64,000 bases of DNA from Aphrophora alni (GCA_963513935.1 OY740773.1:95403291-95467290); one strand, 5' to 3'; counted from the stretch's first letter, positions 47,527 through 59,673 are shown. The notes: a model not told the origin generated them from the sequence alone. Translations and numbers: made by a program.

Positions 47527-47830
47527 TCACTTCATAAGGATAATGTGGGGAATAGAAAAATTGCTTAAAACTTGAATATTTGTCAGACAACAATTAGGGT
47601 AGCGTTAGATATAACCCTAACAGGTACGAATTTGGCTTAATTTAAATTTTTTAAATTAAATACCCTTTAAAAAAATAGGTCTTGTTCTATGTTAAAAAAA
47701 CAAATAAACTATAGTCAATAAAAGTCTTATCTTACTCTTGAAAGACCTCATATATTTAAGATGCATAAAATAATAAATAATTAAAATTATATTATTAAAG
47801 TAATTTTTATGTATTTTCCACAATATGGTA
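47527..47830. other. AT-rich sequence, no gene seen
   Basis: Nothing recognisable. Confidence 0.5.
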
Positions 47831-47930
47831 AGTCAGGAAGTGCTGTGATCTTTTACGGCCTTTGTGATACTTAATGGAGCAGAGGGGTGGTTTTGTCGCA
47901 TTCTGAAAGTTCCCGCTTTTTAAAAAATAA
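47831..47930 (+). repeat. Dispersed repeat family D, copy 1
   Basis: TCAGGAAGTGCTGTGATCTT, CGGCCTTTGTGATACTTAAT and GGAGCAGAGGGGTGG align with 59,264-59,345 in the same orientation. Confidence 0.65.
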
Positions 47931-48539
47931 ATACTTTATTCTGTCTTTCCTTGAATTGCTTTTACTACATTTGTCGTTGCCTTTAAATAATCATTTCCCT
48001 TTATCTTGTATTTGTACTGTTTAATTAGTTTAGTTATCACTGTTTTCCTCTTTAGATACCCATTTATAACCGTTTAAAATTTGTTTTACTTTTTAAGAGC
48101 ATAGAATTACATAAATATAAGCCTTGAATATATATCGACTTTCTGATTTTATTTATAATTAGCCAAAGCCTGTAGCTATTAAAGGACCTAACACGAATAT
48201 GTAAGAAGCAATACAAACAAACCTTAAAAAAAATGCACCTATTATGACCCTCACCGTCAAGAACAAGTTTAGAATTTTGTTTAAATTCATATACCTACAT
48301 ACAGAGTGATAGAAAATTATGGAAACGATTTCGTAAGTCAGGATCTATTTAAATTAGAAAACCTGTCATTATAAACCTTTTGATATCTGAAATATACAGG
48401 ACGGTTCGAAAATGTTTTACTGCATACAGAGTCCCAAAACCGTCAGACTAGTTTCTTTCTTGTATTTTAAAAATCGAATAATGTTGTTTTTTATTTTATT
48501 ATAATATTATTGTTGTTGTGACTTATACAAAGATTAGAT
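47931..48539. other. AT-rich sequence, no gene seen
   Basis: Nothing recognisable apart from a CATACAGAGTGATAGAAAAT segment at 48,299 that may be a transposon end. Confidence 0.4.
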
Positions 48540-49400
48540 TAGATTATTGAGGTATGAGAACTCAAGATTCTTGTACGTAAACCTAAGCTTATTGTGCACC
48601 CCAATGACTACTAACAAGGCAAGTCAATGTCTGTGCCTTCAATGGGGCATAGGAGTTTTTTCCCCGATGGTAGCATCAGAATCATCACTTGGTTGTGAAG
48701 CTGCGAATATGGTCTTCTCCAGGCCTCTAGCCTTTCATATTCTAAGATGATTTGTTTACCAATCCCCACAGGGGGGGGGGGGTTGCAGACTAGCTGCACC
48801 TAATAAGAGGGGGTTGGCGTCCTTCGTGGTCCCCAGGCCAACTCTCACAACACATAGACTATCATCCATATAAACATGCACTCAGTTCACATATATTATA
48901 CAGTAACTTACATTTACCTTTACTTAGGGTTTTATCGCAGGGGGGGGGGTTGGGAACTATCTACACATATTGAGAGGGGTTTAGCATCCCTCGCGGAACT
49001 AAAACTATACAGGGGTGGTACAATAAAACATCTTATCCAAATAAACACACATACAACACTCACGCATATTTTACAATTCGTAGAGGCTGTTACACTTCAC
49101 AATTCACATGGGATACATAAACACTCTACGTTCATATTTATTTAGGGATTAGTTTTTTGACTTGCAGAGCCGTAGCGGGTCTGGGTGTGTTTATGAGACC
49201 AAAGCGTGACAACATTTGACCTTTGTATCTGGTAAGCTGATGTGAGCTTGCTCTGCCGAAGACGTATGCGCGGTTTCTGTTCTATAGCCAGCCACTTCGG
49301 TCCTTGGTCAGGAAGTGTTCGCGATGGGGGAGGTGTCGGATCCTCCCTTTCCAGTTGGGGGTCTGGACTGATGCCCATCCAGTCTGGTTAAAGAGGATAC
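48540..49400. repeat. GC-richer block with a tandem duplication
   Basis: The block stands out from its AT-rich flanks. Two diverged units about 170 bp apart share this layout: a G run (12 G at 48,771 and 10 G at 48,940), TTG, an ACTA-C-CA segment, GAGGGGGTTGGCGTCC or GAGGGGTTTAGCATCC, then TTCGTGG or CTCGCGG. On the minus strand at 49,142-49,378 an ATG-initiated frame of 78 codons (MGISPDPQLEREDPTPPPSR...) is Pro- and Gln-rich and is not recognised. The block may be the end of a non-LTR retrotransposon or a low-copy repeat. No gene assignment is possible. Confidence 0.45.
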
Positions 49401-50640
49401 TCTTTTACAAGCCCTGTAATATTTGTTTTAATTGTCGTTAATTCAATTGTTAAGTTGTTGTATTAGGTTAAAATAAACCAATAATTGCTTACAATTTTGC
49501 TCTAAACCTTTTGTTTTGGAGGAAAAATGTTTTGAAGGTCCAAGAGTTATGTAAATATTTTGGTAAATATCTTCAAAATTATGTTAGGGTAAAAAAAGTT
49601 TTAGATAAATGTTTAACGTTTTTTAAAGTGTAGAATAGGAATGTATTAAAGTAATTAAAGATTTCTATTTTCAAAAAAGTAGCATACTTCAAATGACCTT
49701 GAAAATAAAAATGAATTTATAATGCCACTTTTTTCCTATAGGTACCAAATAACGTTTGTCTAAAACATTTTTCTTCAAAGTTTTTTTAGACTTTGCCCCA
49801 ATATTAATTATGCGTTCTATATTATACGGTTTTCTTTATTTCCAGTCGCGGAATAATATTTTATATTAATAAAATCACTACAACTGCATCCTAATTACTG
49901 TTTGTGTAACGCCAGTTCAAGTACATTATCCAAGTCTAATTACAACGTAATTTTGGAAGCAACTCGGAACAAGTTTCATTTCAACTTCTTCAGATTCAAA
50001 GTTTAATGAGGTTATTTATTATAGAGGAAGCTGCTTCAGTACACAGAAGTTTTAAACTTCTAAAAGTGGCTTCTTGTTTGATTGTCAACTTTATTCATTA
50101 AACGACTATAAATTGAAGTTGGAGAATCACCATGTCATACTGCAACACAGATTTATTACAGAGAATATAATACAACTTTATTAAAGTATAGGAATAAAGT
50201 TATGAATGTTTAGACATATATCAAGATTTTAAAAAAAAAACACTCAAATATTTTTCATAAAACATTTGCATCTTTAATAACCATTTTTATTATATTTTTT
50301 TATTTTTATGGAGTCAAATACAAATTGGTTAATTAATTAATAAGTATATAATAAATATAATTATGTACAAAACATTTATTCCGTGTTTGTCAGAGTAGAC
50401 GTGATTAAGTAACATAGTGTGTATTAACAATGCAACTAAGTACAAACAAAAATAAAAGCAGATAATTGTACATTCTTTGCTAGACGTTTTAAAGTCTATG
50501 TATGCCCACACGTATGCCAAGAATTAGATTATAAAACACTATAAAAACTAGTGCTGTTGTGTAGACTTAAACATCTAGAGCTGTAGAAAATGTTTACTGT
50601 TGAAAAGGAAAATATTCTATGAATTATGCGGAAGTTATAG
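49401..50640. other. AT-rich sequence, no gene seen
   Basis: No credible coding segment; short A and T runs only. Confidence 0.5.
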
Positions 50641-50774
50641 TGAATTTATCAATGGACAATCGACGTACGTGGCAACTTCAGATGTGCACTCCCGTGTCCA
50701 ATTTAATGAAGTCAGTTCCTTACAAACGCGGCGATGACGCTGACGCTCAACGTCTAGTCGAAACATGAGAACGA

Positions 50775-50936
50775 ATGGAGCAGTTCACAGTGCATTCTCG
50801 TCAAGTGTTAGTTGCAGGTTCTGGAGGAGTTCACTGTCTTTTTTGTGTTGTAGTAGATGTGTTGTATGTTGTAGTGTTGCTAGATGAAAATGAAATGGTG
50901 AAATGGATGAGGAATTCGATAATCAGATTTTTATAA
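50775..50936 (+). CDS. Candidate 53-aa small ORF with a hydrophobic segment
   Basis: ATG at 50,775 in the context AACGAATGG, stop TAA at 50,934-50,936, with an in-frame TGA upstream. Residues 1-18 are polar (MEQFTVHSRQVLVAGSGG). Residues 19-36 form a strongly hydrophobic stretch (VHCLFCVVVDVLYVVVLL) that could cross a membrane, and the tail is charged (DENEMVKWMRN). The preceding 130 bp is the least AT-rich sequence for several kb (ACGCGGCGATGACGCTGACG near 50,727). It could be a 5' exon with promoter or part of a mobile element. CAG/GTTCTGG at about 50,815 could also be a splice site. No family is recognised; in AT-rich DNA such ORFs arise by chance. Confidence 0.2.
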   Translation: MEQFTVHSRQVLVAGSGGVHCLFCVVVDVLYVVVLLDENEMVKWMRNSIIRFL

Positions 50937-51700
50937 GTGAAGTAAGAGAGAGTACTGTTTTATGAAAATCTTCTCCTGAAGGTTATCATAAACGTTTATT
51001 GTTCACCATAAAGATTATGATGAAACGTTTGACAAATTATTTACTTATTTGGCAATAAATAGTAAGAACTATGAGTTAAACAACAACACCGGTGATTAAA
51101 ATATGAGATAGAATATTGTTTGGAATTAATTTTTTTAAAGTAAATATTTAAGAAAACCTATCTTTAGACTAAGTTAATACAGTAAGTAGAAATAATGAAC
51201 AGCAACTTCAAGGAATGAATAGACTTCTGGTTAACAAGTTTGGTTAAGTATCAGATTTATTAAATCTAAAATAATAGCAAGCAACATTATAAAGTGTAAC
51301 TATTTTAACATTACATTGTTAGTGCCTGTTGCCTTGGGAACCATAGCTCTTGTAACCTGATCCTAAATCATTACCACAGTATTATGTTATATATCTAAGG
51401 ACTTCATGGCAGTTAAACAATATAATTGGAATATAAAACGTAAGCTATAAACCCACCATTATACTATAGAGACTCTCAGTTTACTTGCTAATTTAGCTAA
51501 CAGATAACTACATATTAAATTACGATGTTATAAATTATATTTCATTCTATTCTTTCATCAACAATTCAGATCATAACTGCTTTATTGTGTGGAATTTAAA
51601 AAGTACTTTCTCACAATACGCAATATAGAGGAAGTTTTGTCATGGATTAAAAAAAATGTATGTTGAGTTAGTAACGCATGCGTAGTAGTAATAAAATAGC
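50937..51700. other. AT-rich sequence, no gene seen
   Basis: Nothing recognised. Confidence 0.5.
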
Positions 51701-52256
51701 TCTCCTCCAGATACCTGGAGACTTGAGAAAAAAGGGGAATGGAAATCTAAGAGGGTTTGCGAGGGACCAGAACCAATCTGTGAATTTTGAGAAATTATAT
51801 CAAGATGAGATTCAAAAGATGGGGAAAAGCCAGTAGGTCGAAACTCTGGAGAAAAATGAAACGACTAAGGCAAATTACGAATCTGCTCAGAACCTTAAGA
51901 GATAAAGAGGTTACATTAGTTTATGCAAGAATAGGCTGACTACTAACGGGCTTCCTTACGGAGCTTGGCACACTCAGAGATACGACCTGTAGGTTCTGTA
52001 AGGAGGGTGAGGAAACCCCTCGTCACCTACTTGTAGAATGTAAAGGCGTAGCTATTAAAAGAGCAAGTCACTAATTAGAAGTAATAGATCAATCCTCTTC
52101 AAATCATACAATTTATGGTAGCTACTGGATTACAAAGGATGTTGTAACCGAGTACCTCGATAATAATGAAAGGGAGACTCTACAAATTTATAAAGATCGC
52201 AGTGCAGTGATAATATATAGTACACCACAGATAGTAACGAATATATTTGTATTTTA
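51701..52256 (+). pseudogene. LINE ORF2 C-terminal relic (Jockey/R1-like)
   Basis: The plus strand reads LRTLRDKEVTLVYARIG, a stop, LLTGFLTELGTLRDTTCRFC, then KEGEETPRHLLVECKG. The CxxC...H...C spacing (CRFCKEGEETPRHLLVEC) is the zinc-knuckle-like motif at the end of non-LTR retrotransposon ORF2 proteins, following RNase H. Downstream, after another stop, ITKDVVTEYLDNNERETLQI fits the usual short tail before ORF2 ends. RT and endonuclease domains are missing, typical of 5'-truncated LINE copies. The segment is GC-richer than its flanks. Confidence 0.7.
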
Positions 52257-53190
52257 GTCTCCTAAGTTCAAAAAGTGTTTTTTATGGGGTTTGTCTATCG
52301 TCTTTCTGTCTAATGTCTGGGATCTGCCCTGCGCTTTAGAGATCAAATGCAGACAGATGTTAACAAATTTATTATGTCGGCATGTTTGGCAATGTATTGG
52401 GACGAATTATTTTAAACGTTTGCAACAACTCAAAATTTTGAAGGTAGTTAAGTTAAAAATTTTAGTAGCATAATGACTATTTTATTAAAACAACAAATAT
52501 ACCGATATTGTTCAAGCTTTAGTGGAATATGAAATTTAACTGCCTAGACTCGTGTACAAATACTCAAGTAAAAAATATTACAGTTAAGTAATAATGGGCA
52601 AAAAAACTGCTGTAATTAAAAGCTTGCTTGTATACAAATACACTAAGGACCGTGTATTATGGCATAAAAAGACTATGTTAAAGCTGTCCTTATTTAAATA
52701 TTTTTTGTCCATGTTTCATTTTACCACGTTTTTATTAGTTTGGTTTCCGTCATATCTGTCTGTCAGTCTGTCCGGGTAGAATTTTGTAATCGAGTTTAAA
52801 CTAACTTCCCGATAAGCTAGAGACTTGAAATTTTGAACATAGGTCAGAATTGGATGACAATACAATATTCATTTGGTTTCTTGTCTCTACATTTGTTTAA
52901 ACAATAGTTGTTTAAACAAATGAAAATTGGCCAATAAGATGTTTTTCGTATATTGAGTCTCATCAATATGTACAAAACCGATTGAAATCTTTCACCCAGA
53001 CATAAGACTAAAAAAACAGAAAATAATAAATCAATTAAAAAAAAAATTAACATACCACAGTTTTTAAAACGGACTAAAAAGTATAAAATATGTTTTCATG
53101 ACCCTTCTACAATTTTGAGGGAGGATTGATAGTGGCTATGGATATATTTGGAATACTTGGAGAGAAAAACGTGGGGCGCAGCCAGTAAAT
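52257..53190. other. Probable old repeat, unassigned
   Basis: Contains TCTGTCTGTCAGTCTGTCCG near 52,750, GATAAGCTAGAGACTTGAAA near 52,812, and a GTGGGGCGCAGCCAGT end at about 53,172, phrases common in arthropod dispersed repeats. A weaker relative with CTGTCTGTCTTTCATATG lies near 57,690. No coding region is visible. Confidence 0.3.
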
Positions 53191-55559
53191 AATACAAGTA
53201 GAAAATCTATGATAGTTAAGGAGTAAAGTAAATATTAAGTATTTAGGTAAAAATGGGATTCGGGTTAAATTTTAGTTTATCATTTGAGACGTTATAGGGT
53301 GTGTTTTTTAAGGCTTTGTATGTTTCAAATTTTTCAAGTATGTCCATTCTACGGCTTTTATCCATATTTTCTTCAATGTTATTAATAGTTTAGTTCTTAT
53401 TTTCTGCTGCAGTTTATGAGATATTTAATGGCTTATAGATATTTTTCGATGGGTTCGTGGTCAATTTTTATGACGTCTTTTTCATGATGAAATTGTTTAT
53501 TTTGTTATTGTAATCATTAGAATACGTCACAACACAGGTTTTTCCCTGGTCGGCCTTTGTTGTAACTGCGCTATTCAGGTTTAATTTTTTAATTAGATTA
53601 TTTTAAAAGATTTTCCATAGGAATGGTTATTACGGCGTGTAAATGTTCAATTTCTTTTTAAAATTTGCTCCATTTTTCTATTTCAATCTAGTTTCGTTTT
53701 GTTTTTCAATGTCTGAAATGTTTTTTATTGCGGATTCTGCATTAATCATTTTACGTACCATATGGTTTATAAGTTTTGGTGAAAGGTTATATGTTGTTCA
53801 AAAGGTTTGTGCCGTTTGTGTCGAAAATTATCTTTATGTTATTAAGCTTGGAAAAAAGGCTTATTGAGAAATATGACATGCTCAAATTATAAAATATAAG
53901 TAATTTTATAAAAAGCATTGACTAAATAATATTCCCTTTTAGTATTTACAGAAATATCGAGAGGTTAACACTAACAAGGGGCCGATAAACTCTGTAAATA
54001 TAACACAAAGCTGAATGTCAAACAGAAGATATTAACATCTGCCACAAATAACGTTGTGATTTTATTATAATCCTTTTATTGTTTTGTCAACTGGATGCTG
54101 GGCTTTTATTTGATTGAGTGGTTTAGGACTGAAATGAGACTGTACCCCAGATATCGTAATGTTGGAATGTTAGTATAATTTTAACATCCTTTGAGCAAGT
54201 GTTTTGGTAAAACATTTATTAAAAACCTGTTTAAAGTGAAGTCGATTTTGTAATTACAAGTAAAAAAATGAAGAAGAATGACTTTTCTACGTTCTACAAT
54301 AATCCATTTTATGCAACATTACATTATGCATCCAGTAATATAAAAACATGTTATTTACAAATTAAAATAACACATTCATTGCTGAAAAACTGTGTCACTA
54401 AATCATAACCTCTAAGTAAAAGAAACAAATTACTAAAATTTGATTTGGAATGTACAACATAGCCTAAAGCTATATGATATATGATTATGGTGAACATTTA
54501 AATTAATAATCTGATAAGGAATTCTTTGCTGACTAAATTTGTGCGAAAGAATTAACTAAACCTTTTATGAAAGTTGATTAGGGAAAAAAAACACGAAAAG
54601 ACTTAAATCAACAGAAGAATACGACATATTTAAGTTAAACCTAGATCATACACTGGACATCTAATATAAAAACTAGTTCAGTGCCATCGAAATAATTACC
54701 TAATGGTTTTATCAGAGTGAAATACCATTTGTCTCCCACTTTAAGAGTATAGAGCGTGATTTTAAATCACGCGTTACGGCTAATTAATAGGAAAAGTTTC
54801 ATTGTTTCTTAAAGTGGAAGTAATTTAAATTTAAATTAACTATCCAATAATTTTTGGAACTTTGTTTTAAATAAGATTTTAATTTGTTCGTTTGTTGCAG
54901 TTCTAGACCTGTAAATATATTTTAAGTTCGTTGTTAGAAAATAGTACGTAACTCAATATACTGTAATTATCGTCAAATATCAGATGTATGCCTAGTAACT
55001 GTAGTACAATTTATCAGTTACAGTTGTCACTTTATCAAATAATCTTTTTCTCATAAAAATAGTGTTTGTTTATATCTGTCAGTATTATATAATTTATTTG
55101 CTCTCTACCCTCAGGGGCTCTCTAGAATGAGTACGTGTGTGGAAATCCCGAGAGAATCTACCTGCATCTACTTCGTAGATAAAACCAAGAACCCTTATAA
55201 TTTCACGCGCCTCTCTGTCTCTAAGTCGCAACCAGTCTACACAGACAAGTCGATAAATCCTATAATATATTTCATTTATATTCTTTGAATTGTTTCACAT
55301 ATATGTAAAATATAACGGTAACAAAAAAGAAAAGACCTTGGTGTAGGTAAGGGGAAAACCTATCGAGTTGGAAAATTTAATTTTTTTGGAAATACTTTTT
55401 GTAATATCAATTAAAACTAAGTTATTCTGATTATGAATATGAAAGTTTATTTGACGGAGAAATTAATCTTAGACAACTTAAAAGACCTCGTCTTTATAAA
55501 AATAACTGTACTTTTATGCATACGGACCCTAAGACGTGTGGCTTACCACACACTTGAAA
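53191..55559. other. AT-rich sequence with a family A fragment
   Basis: At 55,137-55,175 AAATCCCGAGAGAATCTACC and TGCATCTACTTCGTAG match the 5' end of family A. No gene was seen. Confidence 0.45.
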
Positions 55560-55670
55560 ACTTTTTGAAGCCTTGGGCTAGATCTCTTTCGTCTTTCCTA
55601 TACGGTCTAACTTGATCATACGGTCTTCTTTTCTTCCTATTCTGACGCTAGTAGGGTATTTTATCTCATT
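55560..55670 (+). repeat. Dispersed repeat family A, copy 6
   Basis: TTGGGCTAGATCTCTTTCG, TCTTTCCTATACGGTCTAAC, CGGTCTTCTTTTCTTCCTAT and TCTGACGCTAGTAGGGTATT match the middle of the family. Confidence 0.65.
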
Positions 55671-55718
55671 TAATAAGATAATGGACTATCGAATAGTTTT
55701 TTACCTTTAAACTTCAAG

Positions 55719-55720
<2 letters not shown>

Positions 55721-55785
<65 letters not shown>

Positions 55786-55790
55786 TATAT
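55721..55790. repeat. (TA)n microsatellite
   Basis: About 35 TA units with one phase slip. Confidence 0.97.
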
Positions 55791-56800
55791 TGGCGATTTT
55801 CAAAAAGTTAATATTTTATGAATTTTTTTTTATCTCTATTTTAGCGTTTTTAAATACTTTCCTTATCAATGTATAATATAACATTCAATATTATCTGATA
55901 ACAAGGTTCTGTAATGGTTTACTTTGTCACCCAAAATTGACGGTATGTTATTATTGGATGCAGTAAGATTATTTGTACTTTATTTAGGAATTTTTAAATA
56001 CCGGTTTTCGTCAGTTATATTGATGCCAATAAACAATAATTAAAAGACTTTTACATAGCGTTAAAATGATGACATGTTAAACACCGTTTATACAAAGTGG
56101 ATTACATACATTGAAACATTCAATTGAGAGGGACATTTATAAAACCAGCGTCTTACATTTTGTTATAAAGCATAACAGCGAATACCGGTATAAAATTATA
56201 TTCTAACTATATACAATTATATTTTGTCACTTGATTATATCATTGATTTGAATGATTCTACACATTTAATGTTATAATATGAGAATATCGCTTATTTTAT
56301 TATTTTAATTTGAATAAACATTTAAAATATTTAAATTTCACACCAAATGTTACAAATATAATATAACCTTCAGTCTAGTAGTTTTGTCTAGTGTTAAAAA
56401 ACTTGACACTCGACTACGAAATTCAATTCTCTGAAAGTATTGAGGTTATTTAATTAACTTCTACAACTTCATCTGAATTTATTAAAAATAATTAAATTAT
56501 ATCAAAGACAATTTCCATAAATATCTTTCTTTTTTTCTTTGTTCAAAATCCAATTATATGAGAATTACTTTGAAAAGAAATGGATAAGATGATAGTTCTT
56601 TAAATTATATTTTTAATTTTTTATATTTTAATTAATTTTTTGCTCAAAGACATGAATGGAGAAATGATTTGTATAACCAAAGGAATTAATATAGGTAATT
56701 CCAGATTCGGAGCATAGAGCCTCTAAGAAGGAATGGAACTTGACCCTATTGGTCGTAAATATCTTCTCTTCAATTACTTATTCTCCCCCCCCCCGCCCCT
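55791..56800. other. AT-rich sequence, no gene seen
   Basis: Nothing recognised except a C-rich run at 56,785-56,799 (10 C, G, 4 C), the complement of the G runs seen elsewhere. Confidence 0.5.
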
Positions 56801-56804
56801 AAGG

Positions 56805-57015
56805 GATCAATATAGTGATTACGGGCGTAGGAATCCTAGCTGGATCTACGCATTTTATTCAAGTTGTCTTAGTTTAAAGTCCTCTCTTCAATATTTTCTA
56901 CCAGGTTTTTCTTGACCAAATCGTGTTCCCTTCTGTTTTTTTTTCTTTTTCTTTTTTGTAAGGCTATGATGACCGTGTTGCATTTCACCTTTAAACAACA
57001 AGGGGAAAACAAATC
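56805..57015 (+). repeat. Dispersed repeat family A, copy 7
   Basis: Full-length-looking copy: TTACGGGCGTAGGAATCCTA, GCTGGATCTACGC, TTTTTCTTGACCAAATCGTG, a long T/C-rich stretch, TTTTTTGTAAGGCTATGATG, ACCGTGTTG and TTTAAACAACAAGGGGAAAA. Confidence 0.8.
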
Positions 57016-58640
57016 TCACCCCCTTAACTGTCTCCTTTTCCATTGTTCTCCTTCAAGACATTTTACGTCTTGTAGGCCTCCTCAACCCTGATTGTTCCAG
57101 CCATGCATTTTCCTCTCCACGGCTTCTGGGTTCTTCCTCAATGTGTAGTCTAGTTAGTACCACTTGTTTTACTTTTTTCTAGACTTTTTGTCTTTCTCTT
57201 GTGTCCTCGTTTGTTACACTGTTAGGTCGTTTTATATTCAAAATTCTTCTTGAATAACTGTTTACAAATTGCAATTTACCAGTTACTGATTTTAACACTT
57301 TCTATAAAGAAAAATAAATACTCTTTACATTTGTTGTATAAATTCTAAATTTTGTGTTCCTTGAGATGTTTTGAGTTTGTACATTCGCACTCCTTATTCT
57401 TTATGGAAAATTGACATGAAGAATATATGTAGATCACCCATAAATGTAAACTTTGAATATCACATATTTTTTTCTACCAACTTTGAAAAGTTTCCCTTTC
57501 GTTGAATTTTCCCGTAGAGATTGGTGTCATGATTGATTGATCCTGAGCCCTACACGCCTTAACTTTCTGTTTAAAGGACAGAGCTTTTAACTTATATCGA
57601 CTCCTCTATCTGAATAGTTATATATGTATATCGGATGTTTAGTTTTTGCTGAAATGTTCGTTTTGAGATCCAAAAAGTGTTTTATACTGTCTGTCTTTCA
57701 TATGTGCAGTGCCCTCCAATCTGAACACCTGGATAGATTTTAATAAAATTTGATATGGAGGTATATTTTGGTTATATATGTTTTTCATTTTTTGATTATA
57801 CAAAATTTGGGTAAGCTGCCATTAGAATAAAACTCAAAAATACTATTTTCTCAATATCGACTGTAATAAAATAAAGCTTCTGAGGAACCATTGGTCTCCA
57901 AAAATATCATTTCATTTAATTTTTTTTTGATTTTGATAAAATACATATTTGTATAGCAAGTATTGAAATATATGTAATAAGCATTATCTTATGTTAAAAA
58001 TACAAATAACAAAGTAAACAAACATACAATCAGATAAAATCAGGTATAAACATGACAATAACAAAATGACTGTTGAAATAACATAACTGTTAATTTTATT
58101 GAAACATAAAATGTCGATTATCATAATGTAGGCATTATCAAAATACCTCAATCGAGTAGAAAACTATCTTTCAGCAACGGAGTTTCTAATATTCTGCGTT
58201 ATTGCTTTAAACTCTTTGGAAAGATTATTAATTCATAATGGTAATTAATATTATTATATTGAGCCAATGACTTCTTTAACCTGTAATATAAAGTAACTCC
58301 TAAATTGTACATATAGAGGGAAAAGTTAGAATACCCAGTGTTTTGAATACAAGTATAATGGCGACTCAAATGAGCCATGATTCTAATTGCTTGCTTTGTC
58401 GGTTCATATGTTATTGGCATAAACACAAAACAAATAAAATACTTCGTTTCTCAAAATCGATTCCACAAATTTCGTTCAAATTTTAGTGCAAAATCACAAA
58501 TAAAGAAAATATACTTTTCAAGAATACTTGTAAAATAACACAAACATAACTCTTGTTTAATTAAATACAAATGAATCTAAGTATGCGTTTAAGGCACAAT
58601 CGAAGGATTGGCCCGTAGCAAAAAATTACGTTTACTTAAT
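57016..58640. other. AT-rich sequence, no gene seen
   Basis: The stretch 57,020-57,240 is GC-richer and follows family A directly, so it may belong to a longer version of that repeat. No coding call is possible. Confidence 0.4.
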
Positions 58641-58690
58641 CAAACGCGTTTCAACGACTAAGTGGCCATCCTCATTGTTACATGAGCTAC
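58641..58690 (-). other. Hammerhead-like motif, copy 5
   Basis: Minus strand: AATGAGGATGGCCACTTAGT then CGTTGAAACGCGTTTGATT. It aligns base by base with the 10.8-kb palindrome arm (CTGAAGAGG...GTCGTTGAAACGCGTCTGAT). The hairpin is weaker here and the first core C is A. Confidence 0.5.
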
Positions 58691-59084
58691 AAGAACAAAA
58701 CTATAACTGGTTTCGGAACTGGAAAAAAGTGCTATTTCTTAGTCCTTCTCTATATTGGTTTTGCAGATCTAGTTTGTCCCTACTACGTATATAAACATTT
58801 AAAAAACTTTTTAAACATATACCAAATTTAAAGGTAGTATTTATTTAGACGCCTAAACTCTGATATAGTAGGTTGAATTTTAACCTAGTTACAAATAATA
58901 CAGATATACATTTTTTAATAGTTATCATTTGATCCAAAGTAACCGAGTAAGTCCTCCATCTCACCCCTAACACGTTATCACATATTCCATCCTAATTTTA
59001 ATTAACAAATATTTAAGTATTTTTTCATAGACGGTGTCTATTTTTTTTTTTTTACAAGTTACCTAAACTGCATTGTTGTTAGCG
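58691..59084. other. AT-rich sequence, no gene seen
   Basis: Nothing recognised. Confidence 0.5.
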
Positions 59085-59345
59085 ATTGGTTTTGGTAAAT
59101 GTTTTTATTTTGTTTTATGGATTGGTGAGCGGGAAAGTTTGTGGAATATTTTTGCTCCGTTTGATATTATATAATCCTTTATAAACAAAAGAGGGTGATT
59201 TATTTTCTCTTTGGAGGAGACTGTTGTTTTTTTCTTCAAAGAAATAATAGCTTCGTTTTATTCAGGAAGTGTAGTGATCCTTTTCAGCCTTCGTCACGCT
59301 AATGGCACAGAAGTGTCTGCTTTTGTGTATACTGAAGCTAATAAA
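59085..59345 (+). repeat. Families C and D side by side
   Basis: Family C at 59,085-59,170 (GGATTGGTGAGCGGGAAAGT, then TTGTGGAATATTTTTG) is followed by family D at 59,264-59,345 (TTCAGGAAGTGTAGTGATCC, CAGCCTTCGTCACGCTAATG, GCACAGAAGTG). The close spacing suggests they are parts of one larger mobile element. Confidence 0.55.
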
Positions 59346-59670
59346 TATTTATTATTATTGAAGTGTTTTGGGATAGTCTGATTGGATTGTTCTTTTTTGG
59401 GTTTTTTTTCCGTTTCGACTCCTTTATTATTAAAAAAAAGTTATAAGAACTATTAATTGGTTTAGTTTATCAGAATACGTTATTATTATTAAATATATAG
59501 TAAAAGTAAATTGTTTTATAACATCAGTTTTCATTTGTTTTGATTGCAATTCATTGAATTTAAGTCAATTTCTTCTCTATTTAAAATAGTTGCCAATTTG
59601 TTTTTACAAATCTACGAGCCGAGATAAATCAATGATGTTTTTTAATGCACCAAACTATGGTTCATTCATA
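59346..59670. other. AT-rich sequence, no gene seen
   Basis: Nothing recognised. Confidence 0.5.
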
Positions 59671-59673
59671 TAT

